From Siphonodentalium dalli (lineage: Eukaryota > Mollusca > Scaphopoda > Gadilida > Siphonodentaliidae): a stretch of DNA of 64,000 bases. Shown one piece after another: positions 11,375 to 24,400 of this stretch (the stretch's first letter is position 1; each line of letters starts with the position of its first letter). Below the pieces are notes generated by a model, which was not told where the DNA came from, did not search any database, and saw nothing but the letters and a program-made list of their open reading frames with translations. The position numbers and the translations under genes were made by a program. The DNA lies in NCBI GenBank assembly GCA_032622095.1, contig CP136069.1, positions 32,021,194 to 32,085,193 of the forward strand, in the 5' to 3' direction.

Positions 11375-14330
11375 AAATTACACTAAACTTCCACATTGAA
11401 CGTGTGTCAATAATTACTCGACGAATATGGAATTTCGATAGAGCTAACTTCGATGCAATGAATCATACGTTTTCTGCTTGGGATTACCGGGACATTGTCC
11501 TCACCACTTCCGTGTCTGTTCTCGTAACTCACTATACTGGCAAAATCCACCAAGTTTGCCAGGAATCTATACCAAGTAAGGTTGTACATATTAGAAGGGA
11601 TATTCCAGAATAGCTTACTTGCGGTTTAAGACAACTAATGAGACAACGAAATTGATTGCATAAGAATGCTAAAATTAAAAACACACCAAATACATGGAGT
11701 AAATTTCTGGCGAAACGAAACGAAGTTATTAGCGCAGTCCGAAAAGCCAAATTGGATTATGATAAAAAAATTGATGCAATACTTTCTAATGACTCCGACC
11801 ACTCATTGTGGAAACAATTTCAGAAATTAATTTCAAATGGTACGCGGAATTCACTAGCCCATCTCCAACTCAACGATGAGCACATTATTTCTACTGTAGA
11901 TAAAGTTAATGCTTTATATTCATACTTTTGTGATGTATCCTGCATAGATGATTATGTACATGATCTTCCCATACATTCTCTACTAGTAACAGACAACACT
12001 ACGCTGGGTGAGCTCAAAATAACGACAATTGACGTTTGTGATGCCCTAAATGGTATGAAACCCTCTAAGGCTTGCGGTCCAGATATGATAAATCCTAGGG
12101 TTCTAAAAAAATGTGCCACAACACTATGTGAACCTAAAACACTGCAATGCACTTTGTGAAAACTGTTATTATCCTTCAGAGTGGAAGCTGTCTAATGTAT
12201 GTCCAGTTTTTAAAAGTGGAGACCCAAGTATATACTATCGAATTACCGCTCAATTCCATTTGTGGACGTTTCTTGATAAAAACGGGTTACTTTCTATGTA
12301 CCAGTCTGGTTTTAAAAGAGGTGATTCGACTGTGTACCAGTTGACTGAAGTTTATGATTATATATGTAGATCACTTGATGAAGGTAAAGATGTTCGTAGC
12401 GTATTTTGTGATATGAGCAAGGCCTTTGACAAGGTATGACATAAATGGCTTTTTCTCAAACTAAAAATAATTGGCATTACGGAAAATGTATATAATCTTC
12501 TCGTTTCTTTCTTGGAACTTAGAAAGCAGAGGGTATCGGCTGACAATGAACTATCTGAATGGCGTGCAACTACTGCTGGTGTCCCCCAGGGGCTAATTTT
12601 AGGACCCCTGTTATTCTTAATATACATAAATTACATAACTGAAAATCTCGTGAGCAACTTTCGTCTTTTTGCTGATGACACCTCTATATTTCTCACGGTT
12701 GAGAATGCTAATATAGCCGCTGATATAATCAACCGAGATATCGAAACGATAGTCAGTTGGTCTGTAAAATGGCTTGTTAAATTTAACCCTCTTAAGACTG
12801 AAACACTACTAGTTTCGCGCAAGAATGATAAACTTTTTCACCCCATTTTATTTATGGGAAATTCCATAATCACTGATGTGCAAGCTCATAAACATTTAGA
12901 TTTAACCTTTGACGATCGTGGCACATGGAATACACACACATTAATACAATAACCAAGAAAGCCTGGAAAAAATTGAATATGATCAAACGTTTTAAATATA
13001 GGCTGAGCAGAAAGTCTCTCAAAACAATTTATTTCACTTTCATTCGACCACTTTTAGAGTATGCCTCCCCCGTTTGGGATAATTGTCCGGATTACTTACG
13101 GGATGACATTGAAGACATCCAATATGAAATGGCGAGAATAGTTACCGGTGCAACCCGAAGTGTTAGTAATGTCAAGTTGATAGATGATGCCGGTGGGAAT
13201 ATCTTGACGATATACGCAAGCAGCATAAATTAATCCAATTCTTTAAAATGAGAACCGATAGGGCACCACCTTATATTAGTAATATGCTACCACCAGAAAG
13301 TAACCCACTACATGATCACAACACTAGAAATACAATGAAACGCCCCCCTGATAGTAATAATGATTATATATACTAATCCTTTCTTCCGTCGTATGTCCGT
13401 TCGTAGAATGTACTCCCAGACTCTGTTAAAGAATCGACGTCAATAGGCAATTTCAAACGCAATCTTAAACCTGATATATTAAAGCCTAAATACTACTTTA
13501 CCAGCTATTCTAGGACAGCTCAAATATACCACACCAGGCTGAGATTAAGATGTAGCAATCTTAACAGCGATCTAAAAGATAACCACCTCGAAGAGTTGCC
13601 TTATTGCATGTGTGGTTGCATTGAAACTGCCAGACATTTTTTTTCTGGAATGCGCTCAGTATACTTCTCACAGAGAAGAACTTCTTACTACCCTATCTGA
13701 TGTAACATTAACTAGTGAATTATTACTATGGGATCTGATGAATTATCCTATGAAATTAATAAGAAAATCTTCATGACAGCTCAGAAATTTATAATAACAA
13801 GTAATCGCTTTCAATGATTCTTTTCATAAGCTGTTCCAAAACCATTGCAACATTGAACTAACATGGTAGCTCTTAAACCGAGACGCTCTTGATCTTTCCA
13901 ACGTGGGTCGTCCATCGATGGACCACTGCAGATATTCACATTGTTATTTTTCATTCATAAATTATGTATAAATACTTTTATTTCCTTGAAATTTGTTATT
14001 ATATATCTTTTTGGTTTATTTGAAATTAGTCATATGTATGTTCAGATATATAATTACACCTCACACTCTGTACTATCTTATCTTCTCCCTAAATTTTGAC
14101 ATTATATTCTGTCCCTCTGTCTCGCCTCCACCTCATATTTCTTCTTTCTATGGACCCTTTTTATGCCTCTATTATTTACCCCTACTTGACTTGCAGTCAA
14201 GTAGGGCCGCGCCATTATCAAGGGAGAGGGCTTCAAATAAGCATATGGCTTGTTGTCTAATCCCATTTTTCTTCTAAATTTGTATCTATTGTAATTATTT
14301 ATCTGAATGTCCATAGAGGGAAAAATATAT
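11375..14330 (+). pseudogene. 5'-truncated CR1-like LINE, frameshifted
   Basis: This is the best preserved of the three CR1-like copies. It starts after the endonuclease domain with RRIWNFDRANFDAMNHTF, then the linker (RQRN, WSKFLAKRNEVISAVRKAK), then the reverse transcriptase. Visible blocks are KPSKACGPDMINPRVLKKC (about 12060), YQSGFKRGDSTVYQLTEVYD (about 12300), DMSKAFDKV (about 12410), TAGVPQGLILGPLLFLIYIN (about 12570), FADDTS with both catalytic aspartates (about 12668), FNPLKTETLLVSRK (about 12785) and YASPVWD (about 13060). A zinc-ribbon-like C-terminus lies at about 13600 and 3' UTR-like sequence at 14237-14330. Several frameshifts split it. Endonuclease and ORF1 are missing, so it is a dead-on-arrival truncated copy. 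Confidence 0.85.
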
Positions 14331-15119
14331 ACTGTTTAAACTAAGTTGTTGAAACATTCTTTTTGGGATTGGTGCTCACAATAAAAACAACAAACTAAAC
14401 TTTCTTATACTATCAATTCTGAAATATTATCTGTATAAAACAAAATTTAACCCCGACGAACTCTCTCTGAAATTACTCATTCGAGAATTTGAATTACGAT
14501 ATAAATCGTATCGATATATTGCACTGAACTCCGACGATCTGAACAATTTCCAACTCGATTGGGGGGACCTAATGAAAGCCATGCAACAAACAACAGGGCA
14601 CACACATAACTAACTTAGCAGGGAACATAATCATCTTGAATAGTAAATAGTCCGAGTTTACAATCTGACATTCGGCAAACCAGTCCAAAGTTCATGAACA
14701 AATTTGAGACAGAATATAACTGGCATAAATATATATATATATACGTGTATACATGTACGCATACAATGTTATTAATATATCAATGTGTGTGCAAGGAGTG
14801 TGGAAGTTGTGTACGAATGTCGACCCCCCCACCATTCCCGTCTAGATATCTATGCAATCGTTGTTATCAGATATTGTTCTGTACATAATATAAATGTGTA
14901 ATATAATGAAAAAATAAAATATTAAAAAAAAACAAAAAAAAAAACATTTGTTGAAACAGACGATACTATGTGATTGATCATAACTCGAGTGCGTGAACGG
15001 TTAACATCGTATCTCTTTGAGATTATTTAACGGATACCGATAACCACCAATCATGGTGAAATCATATCACCCACATGCAACAACATATCAGTGCACTGCC
15101 TCCATCGGATATGTTCCTG
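14331..15119. other. Unassigned AT-rich sequence
   Basis: A short TA/TG run lies at about 14730-14760 and an A-rich run at about 14915-14945. No gene or shared repeat is recognised. Confidence 0.4.
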
Positions 15120-15350
15120 CATTTTATGATGATTTCTAATTAATATAAATGATATCTTGTCATTTTATGATGATTTATAATTAATATAAACGATATCCTG
15201 TTACATTATGATGATTTATAATTAATATAAACGATATCTTGTCATTTTATGATGATTTCTAATTAATATAAACGATATTTTGTCACATAATGATGATTTC
15301 TAATTAATATAAACGATATATTGTTACATTAATTATGATGATTACTAATT
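15120..15350. repeat. 41-bp AT-rich minisatellite, about 5.5 copies
   Basis: The unit holds ATGATGATTTCTAATTAATA followed by TAAACGATATCTTGTC. Copies start every 41 bp (for example at 15121 and 15162) with few substitutions. Confidence 0.9.
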
Positions 15351-16149
15351 AAAATTTGTATTTTATTTGAGGGGTAAGCGATGTGATATATGAAAAATCT
15401 ATTTTGTGACCTTCTGAAGCGGACAACAAGCACAATCGGAATATAATGACCTATAATTTAATATTTAGAAACCTTTATTACATGGAGGTGGGGGTGCAGC
15501 GAAATTAAAAAAACATATGTTTTGTCCCACGGACTATCAAGTTCTATTGACACGTTCGAAACAAATTACTCACGCAAGTAACCATTAACATATTTATCTC
15601 AGTCATTGAGTCTTAAAACACTTAGTGGACACTAAATCATGTTTCAAGGGTACCACCCATTTATCCAATACAAGTCGAGAAAAGTAGGAAACCCAATTAT
15701 GCTTAACTTAAGTTAAATACGCTTAATTCAAATATTTCATTTTGTTTACGATTAAACATTATTAGGTAATAACGGCCACACTTTCAACGAACACTACACA
15801 TGTATATATAGCTTGGTTATATAGATCAGTTTATGTAATATTTAATTTCGTAAGAAGTATCACGTTCCATTGCTATTATTGTAAAAATATGCCGCTCTTC
15901 CACATTGCACATTGGTCCTTTTATGTCCATAATTGAATTACCGCTCATATTACACTCTGTCTCTACTTACATTATAACTGAGATACTGATGACATACATC
16001 AGACAACAAAGGGATTGCATTTGATCTACTTATTGTGCAAATTTTAGAAACTCATTATTATTTGCGCAGCAATTTTATTTTCATGACTCACCCGGGGAGT
16101 TTTATTGGTGGGGTCCACCTCTAAATAGCTATATGGACCCCAATTTATT
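15351..16149. other. Unassigned sequence
   Basis: AT-rich, no credible open frame and no repeat shared elsewhere in the window. Confidence 0.4.
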
Positions 16150-16730
16150 ATAGGTGCTATGTCTGACGTGACACCACAAATCCATAATCTGTACCACTAT
16201 TTACATGTCCGGCGAGACATCATCAATCCACCATATGTACCCCCATTTATATGTTCCATGCGTGTCCAATGTGACACAATTTATTACATGTGCCATGTCC
16301 AAAGTGACACCATACATCCACCATCTGTACCACCATTTATAGGTTCCATGTCCGAACTGACATCATAAATCCACCATCTGTACCACCATTTATAGGTTCC
16401 ATGTCCGAACTGACACCATAAATCCACAATCTATACTACCATTTATAGGTTCCATGTCCGAACTGACATCATAAATCCACCATCTGTACCACCATTTATA
16501 GGTTCCATGTCCGAATTGACATCATAAATCCACCATCTATACCACCATTTATAGGTTCAATGTCCGAACTGACATAAATCCACCATCGGTACCACCATTT
16601 ATAGGTTCAATGTCCAATGTGACACCATATATCCATGCACCATCTGTATCACCATTTATAGGTTCCATGTCCGAATTGACATCATAAATCAACCATTTGA
16701 ACCTCATTGGACACCATAAATTCACCATGT
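16150..16730. repeat. 53-bp minisatellite, about 11 copies
   Basis: The unit contains ACATCATAAATCCACCATCT, then GTACCACCATTTATAGGTTC, then CATGTCCGAACTG. The spacing is 53 bp (for example 16321 to 16374). Outer copies are more diverged than central ones. Confidence 0.9.
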
Positions 16731-16896
16731 GCATGTTCAATATGCCAGGACTCAGATACATATATAACCCATGAGCCATTGATTGGGGGGTGTTTGGTGG
16801 ACACATATCGAGTTTCAATAATGCAATAGTAGCCTATAGTAAAAAGCGTCCATTTTTCAGTCGTCAATAATATCGGTAGATATATACTACATTTAA

Positions 16897-17261
16897 AGTG
16901 ATGTGAAACACCCCGGCAGGGTGATTAATATAAATGGTGAATAATCTTCCTCAAAGTAGTTATATGTTACAAATATTATATCCAAATCGACAACACTCGC
17001 CGTCATTCTTATGAGGTTCAAATTAATGAAATGCAGTGACTCTTGATGGCAAGATCTGTTTCGTAAGTTTATCTCCGATAGTTGCGTCCCGAATCGAGAA
17101 GTAAATGTTTACAATTGATCTTAGTTCGGACGATGTTTTCTATGATTGATTTGCTTGAGATTTTCGGCGATGTTAGTAGAATCCTGCATTCCCCCAGTTG
17201 GCATAGCGCCTGACTACTAACCTATCGGTTTTACGCACCCGAACAAGTCCATAATATGTCT
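16897..17261 (+). mobile_element. MITE-A, complete single unit
   Basis: Flanked by TTAA at 16893-16896 and 17262-17265. It begins AGTGATGTGAAACACCCCGG and ends CCATAATATGTCT. At 365 bp it fixes the length of one unit and shows that the element at 184-910 is a dimer. Confidence 0.85.
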
Positions 17262-17315
17262 TTAATAAAGAGCGTTCTCAATTAAGAAATTTTATTATCG
17301 TTTTCGACGTATTAC

Positions 17316-17598
17316 TGAGGCTTGTTTCAAACGTCGGATTTTTGTCGACTCGAATCTAATATCAGACCCACAATTGTATTATATGCATCAAGTATGCGAC
17401 ATATGAAACAATTAGATTCGTGTCAGACGCACCATAGACGAATCTCCTTCCAAATCATACAAATCTTCATCGGTGATGCGTGCAATGATATGATAATGAT
17501 ATGATACTGAGGGAGTTCCCCATATCTGCGGACATATACCCACATGACGGCATTTGTCACACGCTCTCGGTGTTAAATAAATAAGCGGACACACACAC
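17316..17598 (+). repeat. Element R, diverged copy holding the empty insertion site
   Basis: It begins GGCTTGTTTCAAACGTCGGA, then TTTTTGTCGACTCGAATCTA. It carries GAAACAATTAGATTCGTGTC uninterrupted at 17404-17423. The neighbouring R copy has exactly this point split by the 9-kb foldback. The far end of this copy is unclear. Confidence 0.7.
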
Positions 17599-17695
17599 TA
17601 AGGCCCGTTCCAAACGACGGATATCTGTCGACTCGAATCTAATACCAGACCCACAATTGTATTAAATGTGTCAAAAATGCGACGTTTGAAACAAT

Positions 17696-18500
17696 TAGAC
17701 TGGTACCCTGTCCCAACTCCAGCTACTCGCCCGTAGGGACAGGGATAGGCTAAACAGAAAGTGGAATTATGAATTGTGTTTCCGGTTTGTGAGACATTGT
17801 TTTAAAATAGAAAAGCACATTTCAACATCGGTACGTTTTTCTTACTTTAATAATACAAGACGCAAGTATATAACTTTGACAACTACTCAATCAAATTGAA
17901 TAGAGTGTTTTTCACAGGAATCGACTAACCACGATCAACGGCAATAAGTTAAATAGTGCGAAATCATGTTTTTGTAGCTTGGATATTTGGAAATTCTGAT
18001 GTCAACAAACACCCCCGGCAACCGGTTACATCAATTTTGTGTCGAAGTTTGCTGCCTCATGTCGCATTTTATTAACTAAATTCGTCGGGGATATATTTAC
18101 GCTCATGTTGATACCAAAATTAACACAAGGGGTCAATGTGATTTGCCTGGGTGCACCTTTTACCATAAATTGCCAAACTTGGCTATACCGTCCCATGCTC
18201 GGACAAGTTGGTCAGTCTGTACAACATACATTTAAGGGGTTTATTTACATTACTGATAAAACAGGTATCTCCTTCACACATAAATGTCAATATAAGTTGA
18301 TGACGATAGTTTTATTTGTTCCAAATAAGTTTCGTGAGGTACTAGTAATCACCCCCCCCTCGTGCACAGTTACATCAACATTGAAGAAGTTTGCTGCCTC
18401 ATGTCTGATTTTTTTATTTCGATGTTTCGGCTATATTGTTGTGGTCATTTTAGTACCAAAATCATCTATATGAGGCAGATATATTTTGTTTGCGTGATGT
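17696..18500 (+). repeat. Left inverted arm of the foldback
   Basis: It pairs with 25914-26726. Within the first roughly 140 bases I see one mismatch. Inside are a short hairpin (CCTGTCCC...GGGACAGG near 17710-17745) and two direct sub-repeats containing GCTGCCTCATGTC. The 144-codon frame at 18039 is repeated in the other arm because of the palindrome; it has no recognisable domain and I do not call it a gene. Confidence 0.85.
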
Positions 18501-18854
18501 CACTCATCTGAAAGAGTTGTCAGCTACAAAGGGGCGATCTAATTAATAAATATGATATTACTTGGTAGATTTGACATTAATTAATTAATTTATTTGTGAC
18601 AGTGACCCCCGCACATGTTTTATTGGTGACACAGTGACACTGCATGTGTTTGACATTCAGTCTCAGGCTGATATCGGACCTGATATAAAACCAACCAAGT
18701 AATATCCTCTAAATTTCAAGCCTAAAATTAAATAAACCTAGTTAACTGCATACCATGTTGTTCTGATAGAAACTTTTGCCTCAAATAAAAAAAATGGGTC
18801 CCTATTTCAGAAAATTAATTGCTTATTTTCTATTGATTAAAAAACTTTTCTGTA
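18501..18854. other. Foldback interior, nothing recognised
   Basis: Sequence between the left arm and MITE-C, without genes or matching repeats. Confidence 0.4.
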
Positions 18855-18858
18855 TTAA

Positions 18859-19099
18859 CCTTTCCATGACTGGAGCTTCCTCAAATTTTGTGAAAACCCT
18901 GTGCCAATGCACTCTCTTATAAATGTGAGGATCCCTTATAAAAGAGAATGCTTTGGCCAAACAATATTTACCTTGATCTTGCAAGACAATGCATTCTCTT
19001 ATATATGCGAGGCGCCCTATGGGAGACTCGCATATATAAGAGAATGCTTTGGAACAGGGTCTTTAATGCTGCACCAGTACGGCTCCCGTCATGAAAGGA
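18859..19099 (+). mobile_element. MITE-C, TTAA-flanked, carrying the shared hairpin cassette
   Basis: Flanked by TTAA at 18855-18858 and 19100-19103. The ends are CCTTTCCATGACTGG and CGTCATGAAAGGA. These termini differ from MITE-B, yet the interior holds the same cassette (CCCTGTGCCAATGC...GGAACAGGG) with one degenerate and one good roughly 70-nt hairpin (18988-19055). Confidence 0.8.
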
Positions 19100-19274
19100 T
19101 TAAAGATTTGCACTCTAATCCTCATCAATTAGTTTTGACTTTTACAATGTAGTACTGGTACTTGATTTACTGAGATTAATGTAGAATGAAATAGAATATT
19201 CTTATGCAGATTTTGAGGTAAATAGTCCAGGTGTCATTTATAAATTTGGTAGACAAATAAACATATTAGGATCC

Positions 19275-19390
19275 GGGTCAAGCCTGGATATAGTGTGTCA
19301 GACATTTGCAGAATGAGGTCCCCAGAGGGTGAATTTAGTGATGCTACCCTGCATCACCAAATTAACACTCTGGGAACCTCATTCTGTTTA
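19275..19390. repeat. Small palindromic repeat, copy 1
   Basis: It contains CAGAATGAGGTCCCCAGAG, an inner palindrome around GGTGATGC/GCATCAC, and a mirrored CTCTGGGAACCTCATTCTG. It is flanked on one side by CAAGCCTGGATATAGTGTGT. An inverted copy lies at 24665-24795, on the other side of the LINE. Confidence 0.7.
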
Positions 19391-19990
19391 GGCTTCATCT
19401 TCTGGAAGTCCATGTACCAGTATCTATAGCCTCAAATTAACATTGATTTTAGTTACTTTTCTGTTCAGTTACTATTTCCCCCCTAATTTGCAGAAAATAA
19501 TTTGCATAATCGAGGTGACTAATGAGTGAACATTATCAACTTCAACTGCGGAATTTCAATCTGATCCTAGGTCTCCCATAGCACGAGACACGAGAACGAG
19601 GCAGCGAGGGACAAACGTAAACAAACAGATCGGTGATATATTTTTCATTAAAAGTTGCTTTCTGGCGATCCAGTTGGAATATTAGACTCTGGAGAACTTT
19701 AAGTTGTTCTGTGTTATGCAGCGATGCTTTGTGATATTATGGACACTGCGATGAAGGCCTGTTCTTGAGGTTTGAACATAAAACTTTTCGTAATTTCTCG
19801 GCCATTGTTAACTGTTTATCGTACACCTGTCCGCACTGCTTGACAGTGTTGGTTGATTGCCTATTGTGTGTGTTGATTATCCACTCACGAATAACCGTTT
19901 GCTGAATAAACTGAGGGTCTGGAAGGTGAACCACGGACCTAGATACTCGTTACACGCTGATTATATTGAGGGTACGCAGGGTGACTCCAA

Positions 19991-20856
19991 ATGGATGCAA
20001 CATCTGATTTACTGAAGCAGTCCAGAGACGTCTTGGCGGATTCGAGTTCGACTACTGCCACACATATCGGGAATGGACTAAGTGCAGATGCCAGTGTATT
20101 CCACCCAGGGACGCTGCAACCAGAATTGGGAACCCAGCTCGGCAATGATTCAGTCATCGCCGTTCCACACCAAACACTACTCACTATGACGTCGGTTCTT
20201 CAGGGTTTAGAGAGAAGACTAACTGCTATCGAAACCAGCGTATCTCGTCTTGATGGTATCGATGCATCTATGTCGTCCATGGCTGGTCAAATGAACGCTC
20301 TCTCATTGGAAGTTGCGAATTCCAAGAAGCGATGCGATGCGATTGAGTCTTCGATTTCGGTAGTGCATAAATCAACTCGCGAAGCTAAAGATGAACTAGA
20401 TGATGTGTCGGTGAAGGTTACTGCGCTCTGTGCTGCTTACCGTGAACTCGAGGAGAGCAATAACACCCTCCATGAACCGTGACTGACTTAAAATGTCGTT
20501 CAATGAAGAATAACTTTTTCTGGAAAGACCGGAGAGATGTGTATAGTGCTGCCGGACAGAAGCTTTCGAAAACTCCCTTCTCGGCCAGCCAGCAATTCCC
20601 AGACGAAGTTAGGAACGAGAGGAAAAATCTAATTCCCAAGATGATAGAGGCCAGGAACGATGGACATAGAGTGAAGCTTATTAACGATAAACTGTTCATC
20701 GACGACAAGATGTATAACTCTACATTTAAAGAGAAGTCTAGGCTGGATTTTTTCCTCCATAGGTACCAATATGACATGAGAGATGGCGAGGTGTGTACAC
20801 CAGTACCCCCACCCGGCGATAGAACGAGACAACGTCGAAATTCAACGCCACAATAG
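19991..20856 (+). pseudogene. LINE C ORF1, coiled coil plus C-terminal domain, middle deleted
   Basis: The start ATG at 19991 opens a 163-residue frame. Residues about 60-160 show heptad-like spacing (LQGLERRLTAIETSVSRLD and onward to about 20470), as expected for trimerising LINE ORF1 proteins. The frame closes with TGA at 20482. A second frame (20479-20856) carries the C-terminal domain typical of L1-type ORF1: a FPDEVRNERKNLIPKM block followed by KLINDKLFIDDKMY. Most of the RRM expected between them is missing, and the frame differs, so a deletion has removed it. ORF1 binds LINE RNA as a chaperone; this copy should not. The C-terminal frame ends in TAG at 20854-20856 and is in the same frame as ORF2. 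Confidence 0.75.
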
Positions 20857-23800
20857 GACACATCAGGAGAACGAGATAAGAGGAGGAAAAATTACATTCA
20901 TAAATATGACTCATTGAAAATTTTGACACTAAACGTGTGTGGTTTGAAAAGACGCTTAAAATGCCCCGAGTTTGTAGAATTTTGTAATGAATTTGACATT
21001 TTATGTTTTTTGGAATCCAAAACCGACGACTGTGATGAACTGATTCTCGAGGGTTTCAAATTTACCGCAAAAAATCGCCAAAAGTTTTCATTTCGAAAAT
21101 CTGGGGGGATTGTCATCGCATATCGTAAGGAACTCGAAAACTACATTAGTCCCATTGCGTCCGACTGTAAGTGTATACATTGGGTCAAAGTCTCGAAAAT
21201 CATTACCAAGTCGAATGGGGATATGATGATAGGGGCCGTATACATTCCACCTGAAAGATCCAAATTTGCTAATAAAGAATTTTTCAATGAAATTGAATGC
21301 GAATATCTCAGCAAAGCATTAGATTGTGAAAAGGTGATAATTACTGGAGATTTCAATGCCCGCACTGCAGAACTGAGTGACTACGATGAGCTTTATACCG
21401 ACAGAGATAATTTAGATACATGTAGTGATAATATAGTGATACAGAAAGATATATCTAGACTAACCGAATTTGGTTTCTCGCTGAAACGGAAAAACAGTGA
21501 TAAAACGGTTAATAGCCACGGCAGGTTACTCATAGACATGTGTCGGAGATCTGATCTATTCATTGTAAATGGCAGATTCGGTGGGGATGCGAAAATCAGT
21601 AAACTCACATGTAAAAACTCATCAGTAGTTGATTATGTAATTTGTAACACCGACTGTCTGCGTTCGTTCAAAACGTTTGTAGTAAGCGAGTTTAGTTCAT
21701 TACGGTCAGACGCACACTGTGCATTAACATTTACATTGACATCGAAGCGAAAACCCCAAAAATATAATGTAGATAATACAGATTCAGGAACACCGAAACC
21801 CGCAAGATGGGACCATTCGCTTTGTAAGGAATACATCGGACATATAAATGATGCTAACATTGATTTAGCGATTCAAATGTTTGATGAAAGCATACAATCC
21901 GAGAATCCTCCGAAAGAAAACGTGAATAACTTGACGGACAAAGTTGTAGAAATTTTAGTTGGTTCAGCCCTAAACACTTTCGGTAGGCGAAATAAGTATT
22001 CCAAGAAAACCGATGATAAACCATACACAAAAACCGACAGACCCTGGCTAACCCCCGAATGCAACAGTATGCGGAAAAATTACAAAAAAAAAATAAGAAT
22101 CTACCTTAATGGCCGCAGTGACAGTAACAGAACAGAACTCCGCCAGAGCGAGAAAGAATATAAAAAGTGCCTGAATAAATCAATTAAAATATACGAAAAT
22201 GAAATGCAGATTAAGATGGAACATCTCTATAAACACGACCCGAAGGCTTTTGGAAATCAGTAAAGGGGCGCGACACTGCGCGAGATATTGGCGTGAATAT
22301 TGATGAGTTCAGTAGACATTTTAAGCAGCTAAATACACCACACGATCCCAATGATCCAGATATATCATTCGACCATGATAATGGGGTACCGACCGATACT
22401 CCCACGGCTACAATCTCGGACAGATCGGATTTACTTAACACACCCATTACTGAGGGTGAAATCGCCACTTGTATAAGCCATTTAAAGTCAGACAAAGCAT
22501 CATCCGATGACGGAATCCGCAACGAATACATAAAAGCTTCAGCGGGAAAACTCATGCCGTTACTGATAAAACTCTTTAACTACGTGCTCGATATAGGGTG
22601 TATTCCGGATTCATGGCTTGTGGGTTCTATTATCCCAATATATAAAAAGAAAGGAAGCAAGCAGGAACCAGGCAATTATAGGGGTATAACATTACTGAGT
22701 TGTTTGGGGAAACTATTTACGTCAATTTTGAATACGAGACTCACACAATTTTCTCATACGTTCAATGTAATTCACGAAAATCAGTCAGGATTTCGAAAAA
22801 AGCACTCGACCATTGACAACATTTTTATAATTAATTCTTTACTTGAAATTGCTAGATATAAGAAAAAGAAGATGTTCTGTGCATGCATAGATTTCGAGAA
22901 AGCTTTTGATAGAGTTTGGAGAGAAGGTATGTGGTATAAACTCAGATTAAACCAAATCACGGGTAAAATATATCGCGTAATTGTGAATATGTATGACAAT
23001 TTTAAGTCGAAAGTATTAGCAAATGGCCAAGAGTCAGAGCCGTTCCCTTCTGCAGTTGGTTTAAAACAGGGTGATAATATCTCCCCTTTTCTTTTTTCCT
23101 TGTACATAAATGACCTGAGCGATTTTTTGGCTAGTGCAGACGTGGAGGGAATGGGAACAGTTTCTAATGAAATGGAGAGAAAACTAGACTGTTATCTGAA
23201 ATTGTGTGTCCTTTTTTACGCTGACGATACCGTTTTATTCGCCGAATCAAAAAAAGATCTGCAGTACCAGTTGAACTGTTTCGAAGACTACTGCCATATA
23301 TGGAAACTAAAGGTTAACATTCCGAAAACCAAGGTAGTTTACTTCTCACGGGGGCGACAACCCAAACATCTTGGCTTTTCATTCAATAATATTAATCTAG
23401 AAGTGGCTAGCTCATTCAACTATTTAGGTATACCTCTTTCCAGAAATGGGTCATTTACAGAAGCTAAACGCGCTGCAGTTAGAAAAGCTACTCATTCAAT
23501 GTATGAAGTCTTCAGAATCGGACGTGTACACAAACTATCGATCAATGCGCATTTGCGATTATTTGACACTATGGTTTTACCCATTCTTATTTATGGTTCA
23601 GAAATATGGGGAGTGGGAGACAACTCCATCATAGAAAGGATGCATTTGAAATTTTGTAAAATGTTGCTACACTTGAGATCCACCACTCCCAGCTTCATGG
23701 TATACGGTGAACTGGGACGATACTCCCTCGATGTCACCATTAAGGTGAGGATAATTAGCTATTGGATCAAGCTTTTGAACGGATCAGTTAATACTCTCGC

Positions 23801-24400
23801 CCAAAAACTATATCAAACTGCCCTCATGATATCCGAAACTGATGGATTTTACACACCCTGGCTGAGAAAAGTGAAGAGTATTTTAAATGATTGTGGGTTA
23901 TCATATATGTGGATCGGACAGAACTCCGCCATAGATTTAAATATAACCATATCGCTGGTGAAACAGAAACTGACTGATCAATATATTCAACAATGGCATG
24001 AATCGTGTAAACGCTCCAGTCGAGGAGAAATATACAGGATATTAAAACCGGAATTTGGTCAGGAATATTACATCTCCGAGTTTCGTGATGACATAAAATT
24101 TACCCTAGCTCGATTCAGAACAAGCAACCACCCATTACCAATAGAAAAGGGTAGGTGGCATAGTACACCCGTGATGATCGAATATGTACACTATGTTACA
24201 ACGGCCAAATCGGTGACGAAATTCACTATATGTTTTACTGTCAATCATTATCAACAGAGCGAAAAATGCTGTTGCACAAGTCATATTGGAATTACCCAAG
24301 TCCAATGAAACTAAGAATCTTGTTCTCCACGAGAAAACCATCGATAGCTAGGAGACTCTGTAAATTTATCAAGATTATGGAGGGTCGACTAGTTACTTGA
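20857..24400 (+). pseudogene. LINE C ORF2, APE endonuclease and reverse transcriptase, two frame breaks
   Basis: The endonuclease begins near 20914 with ILTLNVCGLKRR and shows the catalytic ESK, VYIPPE, GDFNAR, DYV and SDAHCAL blocks in the usual order. The first frame stops at 22261-22263, and the next (22293-24308) continues the same protein, consistent with loss of one T in a T-run near 22250. The reverse transcriptase shows NYRGITLLS (about 22675), NQSGFRKKHSTIDNI (about 22780), CIDFEKAFDRVW (about 22885), GLKQGDNISPFLFSLYINDL (about 23060) and YADD at 23217-23228. A second break near 24160-24180 is followed, in another frame, by a CTLC...H...C zinc-knuckle-like motif ending at TGA 24398-24400. 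There is no in-frame ATG upstream of the endonuclease; the first possible codon near its start is TTG. Confidence 0.85.

Noticed and set aside
18039-18473. 144-codon frame also found in reverse at 26030-26383
   Set aside because: It lies in the inverted arms of the foldback, has no recognisable domain, and is duplicated only because the DNA is.
20418-20861. 147-codon reverse frame opposite LINE C ORF1
   Set aside because: Antisense shadow of the ORF1 C-terminal coding sequence.
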